Shown here piece after piece: positions 11,712 to 23,700 of a stretch of DNA of 64,000 bases (position 1 is its first letter; the number at the start of each line of letters is the position of its first letter). Origin of the DNA: Dipylidium caninum. Its lineage: Eukaryota > Platyhelminthes > Cestoda > Cyclophyllidea > Dipylidiidae. The position numbers and the translations under genes were made by a program. Where the stretch lies: assembly GCA_017562135.1 (NCBI GenBank), contig QEYB01000448.1, positions 62,001-126,000 of the forward strand, written 5' to 3'. Below the pieces are notes generated by a model. That model did not search any database and was not told the origin of the DNA. It worked only from the letters and a program-made list of their open reading frames with translations.

Positions 11712-14700
11712 GTGATAGCGTGTGGAGCGTTGCATCGCTGGAAGTTTGTTCAGACGCCCTGGGCACGACTTAAGATGATGCAGAAGCCCCCGAAGGACTT
11801 CAAACTTTGCCGTAAGCATCTTCTAATTTTTGACCGTAAAGAGCCCAGTGACAATGAGATGTTGATTCACTTCTTCGCAGTATTACATTAAATAAGCTAT
11901 CGTTACTTCGAGGTAGACTTACGTCAAGACATTATGTCAATGTCTTGGCTTATTTATTGAGTGGGAAAGTATGAAACGGGTGTTAAATAGAAGGCCAAAG
12001 GACGCAGTCTTCCCCTGGTTTAGTGTACTAAAACAATATGTCTTACAGTTGCTTATACGACTTTCTACCAGTCATTGAGCGAATCATATATGGCTTTTTG
12101 CAAAAATATTTATTTTTTGTATTAAATAGGTGACTTAAAGTCTCTTATCATGTCACTTTGTTCATTATATATTTCTGTCTCTTAAAAATAATTCGTACTT
12201 GCGAAAACAGTCACAAGCGTTCACAGAAATGTCGGGTGAATATGGAGTATGCAGTAACATAACATATTCTGGAGAATTTATTTAATTTGTTAACAGTAAA
12301 TGAAGCTTCATGTGATCGCGGTTCAGCGTTGCCATCATGCGCACTATTTGCGGTCGACTGGTCATCTGCCCTTGCGTCAACCTTTTTTGCTTTGCCTTTT
12401 ATCTTACGCAGATGCTGCTGTAACACAGCCGTAGCTGTACGAGTGGCTAGTTTGTGTGTGTGAAGATCGGATTCCGCGGCGTCGTATGTAATTCCTTCTC
12501 CCTCATTATCAACGAGGGCCGGTAAACTTCCTCCGGGCGGAGCGTCTTGACGATGCTCAAGTTGTCAGAACGAGATTTCTGAAACTATTATTGAGCACTC
12601 TTTCCCCTAGTCGATTCAACTCTGAATACCTCATTAATATTTTTTTCAGGCTTCTTGAGCTGCGCTGTGATTCGATTTGAAGCCGTGCAAGAAATGCAGA
12701 AATGTCGATTTGCGAGAAAAACAAAATAAAATCGGGATATACACACGGAAGAATTTAACGCAATGATTAAGAAGGATATCTATAAAATTTGTAACTTAAA
12801 ATGCCGAGCGCACGTTACAATGTCTCTCCTAGACCCAGCCGAACAGAAACTAAAATACTATGCCCGTTTCATAGTTTCCCACTTAGTATGCAAAATACAA
12901 CGATTTGTTAATATATGGATCTTCAAAATTGCTTCACAATGCTAAATATGTGTTTTCCTGGCAGCAAATGGACTTGCATGCCACTCTCATACAGGTTTTG
13001 TTTAGTCCGCCATTTTTGCCATGTCCTAAAAGGGAAATCGCAGCGTAGACGCTCCATCCATTGCTGAAGGCTTAACTGCCGGCTCGTCTTACACCACATC
13101 TTTAAATATTCATGCAACAGTAGTTTGGTCGCGTTTTCGTTTAAATAAAGCGACCTTATTTCTGTACCAAAGGTAGTTTATTTTTTTCGGCTGATAAAGG
13201 CCACGACGAACTCTTTCTCTGACTCCGTAATTTCTAAGGTGCACATATGTTGGCAGTAGGTGGCCTCCTGAAGGAAATTACCTACACCGTGCAAAATTAC
13301 TGCGCATGGACGCCTCGGAGACATTGGAATCGTTTGTAAAGGATGCGACTGAACTTGGTTGCGAGTGTTTCAACGTTTAGCTCTGGGGTCGAATCCTATC
13401 AATTCCTTATTTCCGTATTCAAGGTGTTTAAAAATACACCAACTTGCTTTACTCAACCCTTTCCAAGTGGAACTGAAATACCCAAAATTTAGAGTTTTCA
13501 GACCGCCCTTTCTATTGAAAGGTTTTAACCAGCGGAAGTGGCACTTTTTTTCAACTAAAACATTCTGCTTTATTCTTTTTTTTTTCAAAAAAATGGTTAA
13601 TTTCCGTTTGCAACTGTAGAGGAAAAGTAAGGTAAACCATAGTTTATACCGCCTCTTTTTTAAATAACATTTGCAGGTGCAACGAGTTTGATCCAAACCA
13701 GTTTGGACAAAAGGGACCCATCACTCACCAAGCATTTGTCTAAACCCCTTGACGAAATCCTACCCAACGACGATAGAACTTTTTTATACACCTTTCTTGG
13801 CTCCAATGATCTTAAGAACAACCTTACGGTAGGTCGAAGTGGTGCCTCTTGTTAACACGCTGCGTAAAATAAGTCGTCGGAGTTTTGCATCCATTTGGAC
13901 GGAAGCGACTGTTCCTCAGACTTACTTGGCGTAATATTTTATTTAAACTCGCTAACACCTTTAATATCTCCCCCGGTAGAAAAAAAAGGAACATTATAAA
14001 TACTTTTACCGGCCCATAACACCGGAATCTAAGGGGTTGATGCACATCTATGCGCGCAGTACGGGAATGCTTTATGAAAACCAGAGAACACTTGATTTCT
14101 GGTATTGTATGTCCATGTTTGAATCCAAAACAGTAAGTTGACACCAAAACATCATCTTATTAAGACGTGGTTATGGTGAAATGAACTAGGTTATCTGTTG
14201 CATTTTCGCCTGCTTGCCCGTAACACTCGGCCTGGAAAGATGCGGCGTTGAGTTTGGCAATATTGTAATTCGTCTTTAGCTCATTGACGCGATTTCACGG
14301 ATTACTCAAACCTCCGCGAAGTCTACTAATGGTAAAGCCAGTATAAATCTCCATGCCCTCATATCGAAACTCCGACCACACAAACCTGAAGACCGGAATT
14401 GTCTTATTGCCTTGAATGACGCGTGGAATGAAATTGAGGGCCTGCTCACACGACATCCTGATGGGCAGCATCCAGATGCCCAAGAATTGTATGACATCCT
14501 CGCAGACGACTTTATCAGGGTAAGACTCGTAGACACCTCGGTGAGGGCATGTGCGGCTAAGGAGTAGTATGGTGGAGTGGTGGAAAAATTGGCTGTCGAT
14601 AAAAATTTAAATTCTCAAGCTTTAATTTTTAAATTGTTTAATAACATGTGTACTGTTATATTGTAAGTAGTATATCCACCAATACGTTTTAACAATTCGG

Positions 14701-17700
14701 TTAGCTTCAGCCAGTTGAGTGTTCAAAAGTATAACCAGATAACTTACGGTCAAAATTACTAAAGGAATCTCGGTACGAAATTTTTGTTGAAAATATTATT
14801 ATAGAGTCACATCTCGTAGTTCAATTACTTGAAATACTACCTTTATCGCAAGAAGAATCAAATTTTCACAGAGAGGCACAAAATCACCCAGGAACTTGAT
14901 TTGGTTCAAGATGAACCCCTTCAATTGACATAATCGGTTGAGACTTCTACACCAATTCCAGGAGCTGCTAGTTGCAGTGGACGACACAGGAAACTATCGC
15001 TACACAGCGTATGTGCACGAAGACTCCGCCGTGAAGACAGTGTATGTGGAAGAGGAACCCGCCTTTGTGGCGGAAGATAACGTAGACGGCGAAGGAACCC
15101 TCGACCAGCCTTTCTCTCCGTCCACCCTGACTCCAGACGATGAACCGTCCCCCGTGAGTCATACTGCAAACACCGCGCCCCTCCCTCCCACTCTTCACGG
15201 TGGTTTTTCCTCTCCATCCAACTCTCTCATGCCCCTTCATTGTGCCGACCTCATTTCCCACTGGCTACACATAAAAATGGCGGAATTTTCTCTACCTCAC
15301 TCTTGCCGGTCAAGAGGTCTGGATCTTCAAACTCTACAAACTCCAATCCTTATTTTTTAAAAGCTTACACATACTACCTTTACTGTTTCCTTATACGTAT
15401 TGTAAACTGAGTTTGAGGCGACTTAGTCGCCGCCCAATGACGAGTAACTTCGGTAGTTGATGTATTTCGATGCGCAACTACGCAATCCCGAACCAAACAA
15501 ATTAAGATAAAAATAACACTTGCGGGTAAAAATCCCACGAAACATTCAGAATAAGATGTAGACAGGGTGTTAGTCACTCGTTCACCTCCCCATCCACTTT
15601 CTTGAATGTGCTGTTTTATTTCCCTTTTTAAGTTATGGAAACCTTCTGAAGAGCAAGACTCTATAAGTTCTCCCCAAACCCCCGCGCAAGTCGAGTTATC
15701 ATCACAATCCCCGTCCGTATCGCCCTCCCGGCAACTTCCACAACCACCGCCTCGAACGTCTTCCAAAACATCACATTATCCTCACCCTCCGGTATCGAGG
15801 CCGCCTCAGCGAGCAAAAAATGGCAGTCCCTCCTCCCCTGATCTCCGGCGTCGTGAAAAATCGGCACGTTCAAAGCACTCAGCCCTATCCTCTTGCGTGG
15901 AGAATAGCCTGCCTAAGCCGGGGAAACTCCGCACCGTGTACATAAACCGCTCATCGACGGAGGAGCCCTTGGGGATCACCTTGATTGCTGCCAGTTCGGC
16001 ACAGGCACCAACACGTAGCGGATCACTGCTCTCCCTTCTGGGAAGACAGAGTCACAGAGAGGAGAAAAAGGACCCACCGAAGATAATCATTCAGCGAATA
16101 ATCGTCGGTTCGTTGGCCGACAGAGAGGGGAAGTTATTTCCCGGCGACGAAGTAGTTGAATTAAACGGAGTAGTTGCAACCTCCTTGGAGGACATTCAAA
16201 GTGAGATGGCCAAAGCTGCACAGAACACAGTCATCCAACTACTCGTGAGAACGCCTGGAATAGGGCAGCTAAAAGCCTACCTTCACAGTCGCAATTGCTC
16301 GGAGCAAAAGGTGAGCTCGTTAGGTTGGCTAGAAACTATGAAACGGGCATTGAAGGAGCGGTTCTTAAACGTGTCAATACCGACCGTCAAGAAGGACTAC
16401 GACTGACAACTAACTCCATCCATCGGTATGTTTAAGTAGAAGACGAACCGTTGAAGAAGTACGGAAGCAGATCTGCCGAAGTTTGGTCATCATATCTATT
16501 AAATTTGAAACTATGTAACTGACGTTGAAAATAAGCGGAAAAAAGAAGCAGTATTTTACGCATTATTTATTATTTTCAGTAAAATAAATACTTCCGATGG
16601 CACCTACGATTGGGCAATTCAAAAATATCGCGCGGAAAAAACCTTCATTGTCAAATTTAATGCACTATTCAAAGTTCCTTATATCATCATTTTCGTTATT
16701 GTGTATTTTCCCTCACAAAAGTAATTCGTAATTACCAGAAATTTGCTAATCGGTCCGTGAGGTATCGGGTGATGAATATGGTGTGGTTAAATATCATTTT
16801 TTTCATTGTACATTGATTTTAAACATGCCCGAATGGACGCCTAGTTGTTATCTAGTTTAGACTCAAGTTCGTGAATATTCCCATAGTCATCGCCCTTACT
16901 TCTTGTCCCTCGTTATCAACACGGGCCGGTGATGGTCTTTCTTGACTTGGGGCTCCATGACGATACTCAAATCGCCGAAACGGAATTTTTGGAGCCAACA
17001 TCCAGCGCTTTTTTCCTCAGTGGGTCCACCTCTGAATGCCTAATTAATGCTTCTCCAAGCCTGTGGAGCTGTGCTACGTGTTATTTTGAAGTCTTATATG
17101 AAAAGTGAATGGAAATGGCGTTTTGTTTCGATCTGGTTTCGTTGAAAAATAAAAGTGAGACACAAACGCGAAAAATTTAACGAAATTGATCCTAGGGAGT
17201 CACAATTACCAACCTAATATCATGTTTTGATCAAAATTTTTGGATTATGTTGCATTTTATACGGGAGTACATGGAGATCTAAGGAAAAATCAAGTCTCCA
17301 CATAATTTAACAAAATGCGTAGACCCTATAGGTCTTCGAAGTGCTCAAAACCCACTTAATTTCGGATATGTGAAGTCGGTAAAGACTTGATCTTCCCTTG
17401 CAGATCTACATCCGATGCTTCTTCAATTACGATCCGATGAAAGATGCGCTGCTGCCCGACACTTCTTTGGGTGTCCCCTTCAGGAGCGGTGACGTCCTCG
17501 AATTGGTGGACTCGCAGGATCTAAACTGGTGGCAGGTGAGGCGTCTCGACGCCCCCGACAACCCGGTGGGACTCGTCCCCTCCCAAACCCTCGAGGAACG
17601 TCGCCAGGCTTTTAATCAACAGGCTTCGAGTGGTACGTAGTTTGTTACTTCCTCTTAGGTAGAAAATTGCCTATCTTCTGGGAGTAAAGGCGTAGTCAGT

Positions 17701-20700
17701 GGAGTGGCGCTTCGAACACCAGGAAGGAATAAAAGAACCCAGGAGGGGAAAAAATAACTACCATAAAGTCCAGTTTTTCCACTCTGAAAACGCCGTAGAA
17801 AGGGCTATTTTGTTGAGGCAAATTTCCCACAAAAGGAAGGACATGAACGTGCTCTTAACGCAAAATTTTAAAACAGACTTGGCCAACATTCGCCTGAACA
17901 TCAGCAGTTCCATTCTCTCTAGCATCTGTTTCTGTTTTCGATGCCTCTGTGAAGCCCATCCACGAATTTCTTCCTACCGCTGATTTTAATGTGTTTAATG
18001 TGACTTGGAAAAGGTGGATTGCCATTCTCTGACAAATGAGTAACTTTTTGGACTATTTTAGTTGTGTTTGGTTTGAAACCATGAAATAGGCGTTCGTGTT
18101 TGGTCTCTGTTCGGCTGCATTGGAGAGAAATGCTCTGTAGCTTGGTCGCGAATTAAAGATAATCATCTTAGTCATTCCTTTAAAATTTCTTGCGTTTGTA
18201 CTCCACTTTTATTTTGTTTTCGCTGAAATCAGCTCGAAACCGAGCCAGATTTACACTAACTTTTTGTGTGAGGTCACATTAACTCATAACGCAGCTCAAC
18301 AGGCTTCGAGGATCTTTAATGAGGCTTTCGGAGGCAGATTCTCTAAGGGACAAAGCGCTCGATGGTGATTCCGCGATTTTACTAGTGGCAATTCGAGTAC
18401 AGTCAAGGAACCTCGCGTTGAGGAAGTCCGCCGCCCCATGTTCATGACACGGAGAAAGAATTGAGGACAACGACCGTGGAATCCGAGCCACACGCACATC
18501 CGCAACTATTCGTGAATTTGGGCCTAAACTAAACAAACTCACCATTCCAACGGACGTGTTGAAACCTCCGCGTGCAATTAAAACAAAGCAAAAATAGGAC
18601 TCATTTGTGTGCCGCAAGAGCAAATACTCATGATAACGTACGACGACCAGATAAAGCTTTAATTTTTGTTGACAAATCAGATAACTTCTCCAGAAAATGA
18701 AATTCTACCACATCCTTAACATTTACACGATTTTTCTTCAACCGATTAGCAGTTCTTCTATAATTTTGATTAACTTTAAGAACAAATGCAACAACCAAAA
18801 TGATATCACAGGAGACTTTGGGTTCTTTATCAGCTCTAGAAACAGAAAGTTTTTTAAAAGCTCATACATGACGCGCCCGCTCGTTTGCAGAAAGCCACAG
18901 ATGCCGTTGGAAGTTATGTCGGTTGAATTTGATACCAAATGCGAAAATATCGTGTTTTTGCTTGTGTTTTCCATCTCAATTCAACGCTCCATTCATAGTT
19001 CCCAACTTACAATACCATATTTTTGTATGTGCTTTTCTCTTTCCAAATCTCCCAATTAAAAAACAACTAAAACTTTTCCAGAACGTTAAATTTTAAATTA
19101 GACTTGTGGCTCTGTTCTTTGGCTCTCTTTCATCTGAACACCTGCGTTTGTTTCCGCATACCGCTGCCCCTGTGAAACCCGTCCTCGACTTTCCTCTCCC
19201 ACAAAGTTGGAGAAGTTTAATGTGGCTACGAAAAGTAGGGATTTTTCATTCAACCGCGAAGGATTAACTCACTTAGGCCACTTCAGTTGAGCCTCCAAAC
19301 AATCTCTTGAGCGTCTATGCTGCCTCAAAGGAGAATAAAATCGCGCGTCCGAGACTCTCCCGCGATCTCCTTCCCTCGGGTCCAAAAACGAATTGTTGCT
19401 TTACTATCAGAAAAATTGTGCTTTCATTACGTCACAGACGCTTATAGCAGAGGGAACTTGTTTGGTTTTCTCAATTGTAAGCTGGGAGCAAGTCAAATAG
19501 CCTTAATCTCGCTTTCTCAATTTCAGCGGGCACGAGGAGGAAGACGAAGAAAGTCAAGTCGATATTCAGGGCGGCGGATCCATCAAGTGAGTTTGTGCTA
19601 TCTTAAGCAGTCTAAAGGGCGATTAACAGACCTTCTGGTCCGTTCCGACCTGTGGGTGTACGAGGAGGTCTTCCCCTGGCCGCCCTCGCCGCTGCACACC
19701 CTCCTCCTCATCGGCCCCAACGGCGTCGGTCGGAGGACGCTCAAATTCCTCCTCTCCACTCAATTCCCTAAGAAATTCTCATTCCCTATATCTGGTACGT
19801 TTTATCCTAAGAAAACATCTACACATTTTTGCATGCATTTATGTACTAATTGCTCGAATGTTTCATAAGGGCAAGCAACGCTCTTCACTAAGGTATTTCC
19901 ACTGTCTCGACAGACCGGTTATCGTCGCAAATACCAGGTTGGAAGCTTTGAAACGGGCATTTAGCATGAGTAGAAGGCAGAAAGCGAGTCACATATGCCT
20001 TTACGCACTACTGGATGCGAGAGAATTTCGTTAATAAGTTGGAAAGTATGCAATGGGAGGTTGAGTATTTGTTATTTTCACTCGAAATCACTTCCAGTGG
20101 CATCTAGGACTTTCTGCAAACAATTGGACAAGTCATGTATGAGTTTTTATAAGATTGTTTATTTTTGGAGTTAATAAGGACTTCAACGCCTTTTATAATA
20201 TCATATTGGCTATCATTTTCTCTATTAAAATCATTTTGTGATTATGAAAAGCTAATAACCGGTCGGTCGGCCGGTCGGCTTTGGGACCTCTTTAACGCGC
20301 TTCTCTGACTAGAACACAAAACTCATCATGTCATAGCGTAATTACCGGGACCTAAATCGAGCATTTCTTGCCCTCAGTGTAATCATCTTCGAATGCCTTA
20401 TCAATTTTTCTTCAGGCTTGTTGCGCTACGCCACAATTCAATTTGAACCCTTACAAGAAAAGTAAATGATGTAAACCGCATTCTTTATCCATCTCGTTTA
20501 CACCAAAAATAAAGAGAACATGGGTACAAATACTGAAAAAATCCTTTAGAAATGAGCATGAAACATACCTCTCAGTTAACAATAACCTTAGACTTCACAA
20601 AAGTGCCCGTTTCATAGCTTCCAGTCTGATAAGAGAATGCGGGAAGCTCCCGGCGGGACGGAGAGGGGGGGGGCGAGGGGGCGAGGGGCCGGAGAAGCGC

Positions 20701-23700
20701 AGAGCCCTCACTTATCCCTTCACCTGCCTGGCAGACACCACAGACGCGACAGCAGCCCCAACCTTATTTCGTGTGCGCACACGGGAAGACATGGAGGGAG
20801 ACATTCGCCAGGGCGCCTACGTGGAATGGGGCACGGTGGACGGCCATCACTACGGCATCCGGTTTTCCGCCATTAGGGAAATAATCGCCGCCGGCAGAAC
20901 CGCCGTTGTCGATTGTCAATGTCAGGTGGGAAGGGACTGTTTGTGTGTCCTGCAACTCGCCCCACCTCATTGCACAGTAGTTCATTGTCCTCTCGACTTT
21001 CAGTCGGTCTACCTGCTGCATCAGCCGGAATTCAATCCCCACGTTGTTTTTGTGTCTGCGCCCAACTTTGCAATCGCCAAGGCCATGATGGAGGCTGGTC
21101 TGAGGAATAAATTGACCGTCAACAACAGGACGGTGAGTCCCCTCAAAAGCGACAGCAGACAAGTTGTAAGAGGTGGAAATATGTCTTTGTAGGGGCAAAA
21201 GATGGAGCGCACTATTTACACACACACGCAAAAAACAAACAAACGAGTAAACAAAAGACTTCATCTCTCCCCATTTGCATTCCACCCAATCACAATAAAA
21301 TGACTTTTCCCCATGGAGACACGAGGCTCGAGACGAGCAGGTCCAGTAAACATGTCCTGTTTGCATTCATAGGACGCCGAGTTGGGCGAGATTGTGGAGG
21401 ATTCGAAGATTTTCGCTGTGCGCAATCAACACCTCTACACGCACACCCTGGTTAACAGCGACATGGCGGAGAGCGTGGAGAAGCTGTCGCGCCTGGTGAG
21501 CAGGCTGGAGAAACGACCCGGCTGGATTCCCGCCGGCTGGGCCTACGAGATGGGTCTGCCCAAGCCCCCCGGTGAGGCTCTTGCTCATTTCTCCTGGTCC
21601 TCCTCAACACAAAGCTCATTGCGCGATAACACTCGAAGTGGTTGCGCATGTTGGCGACGGTTGGATTCTACACTTAATTTTGTTTCATTGACGCAGGTGT
21701 TGCATCCACTCACTGCTGCATGCTTCGACTATTCACGTAGGTGCTGCGTCCTCTGTGCCGGCGGGGCGCAGTGAAATCCACCTCTCCCACCACTTGTACA
21801 AAAGAGGGAAACAAGGGGGAACAAGCGAATCACGACTGGGTGAAGGTGAAGGAAGCGGTCTTGGGCCCGGCTTCTGCCGCCAGTTGTGTGCGCCAACAAC
21901 ACTCCGGGCTCCCGAGACCTCACCACCTCCAGAGCTTTTGCCATTGTCGTCTTGAGGCTTAACTGAGCCTTGACTTAAAGCGGCAACACCGGGGGGAGGG
22001 CCAGTGGGGGGGAGGGGCGGCAGGCGCAGAAAGAGGTGGGGAAGGCAAGAAAAACCTCCTCGCCGCGTCCGATGTGTCGGGTTGGCGACCAAGTGATTGT
22101 GGATGTTGCCGACAGATGAATTTTACGCCTTCCTTTCTTTCGTTAGCGTGTTCAGAGCGCCCGACTTGTGTGTCTATTTTTTCCCTTCCTTGTTTGGACT
22201 TTACCTCGTTGAGCTGCGTGGGTCTGTTGAGAGTTCAATGTAACTGTGGGAGAACAAGAAGTCCACCTCAGACACACTTTTTGTATTATTCCCGAAGAGG
22301 CAAGAAGGCATCGCAGGGAAGAAAGGATCTATGTGCCATGGGCGGGAATGAAGCCTTGGGGGAAAGACAGGGTGGCCAAAATTGCTTTGCCAGATTTCGT
22401 TCTGGTGATGTTTCATCGAGAAATGCCCAGCGATCTGGTCGTCCGTCCAGTTGAAGCGGACGAGGTCGTCTGAACACAGGACGTGAGGCTGCAGAGAGGC
22501 TCAGATGCGAGTCCCATCCAGGCATTGAAAGGAAAAGTAAAAAAAGCTCGGCCACGTAAGGAAACTCGGTCTCTGGATCCCGCGCCAGCAGCTTGAGGGG
22601 ATTCTTTAGCGTCACCTGCGAATCGTCGGATGTGAGATTCGCAACAAAATTGGATCTTCCTGACGACGGAAAGTGGACGGTTGAGTGGATGGTGCACGAC
22701 GCACCAGCCCAGACGAAATCACTGACTGAGATTCACCAAAAGGCGGTTCTGCTGTCAGTTTGGTGGGTTATAAGAAGGAATTCTGCTTTTTGAACCCTCA
22801 CCGTGACAGTGTGGTCGGAATTTGTTTGCAAAATTTCTTCCCGGTGATTTTTCATCGAAAAATGCCCAGCGATCCGGCCGTCCAGTCCAGTTCAGTCGAA
22901 GCCGACGCGGCTCACCTCGACGAAGACCCTTGTCGAATCAGCGCGTCAGAGCGCAGGACGTGATGTTGTGGAGGCGCTCAGATGCCAATCGCATGCATGC
23001 ATCGAAAGGAAAATTAAAAGGGCTCGGCTGCGTGGGGCAACTCGACCTTTGAATCCCTCGCCGGCTTAAGGAAATGCATTTGGTGCACCGCGTCAGCAGC
23101 ATCTGCGAGTGGTTGCATCTGCGTTTCGCAAAGAAGTTGAGCCACTTTTCGAGAAAGACCACCTACCTGCGACGAAGAAAAAAAAAGTGGAGCGTTTAGG
23201 ACAAGGTTAATCGGAGGAGTTCGTGGATGCTGCAAGACCCAACGACACCAATGGCGGAGATTCACCACAAGGCGGTTCTCTCGTCAGTCCGGTGGGATCA
23301 TAAAAAGAGGTTGTGCACTTTGAACTTTAACCAAACAGCCAGGCGACTAATTCAAGCGTGTTCTTTCGGCGACTCGCTGAAACTGGGCGATGCACTTCGG
23401 GCAAAGTGGGCAGAAGCGGCAGACCGTCGTAGGTCTGTTGTTGCCCGCCTTGAGGGTGTGCAGCCCCACAGATCTTTCGCAACTCGCCAAAGAAGTTGTC
23501 GGATCCACTTTGGGATGCGTTGACACCTCCGTCACGTGGCCAGCGTCTGAGGCTGCGTCTTCACACCGCCATGCATTTCGTCGTCCATGCGGAACTCCTC
23601 GACTCGTACAACTCGTAATGACGCTAATGCCTTTCAAACTGAGCGTCGACGAAAACCAACAGTACCCACCCCAGTTGAATAAAGTTATATTTTTCGAAGA

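Noticed and set aside
19317..19868. 183-aa continuous frame through the GK start
   Set aside because: The GK part is real, but the upstream part reads intron. Phase agreement with the SH3 exon needs the 60-nt exon in another frame plus a 31-bp intron, or skipping of that exon.
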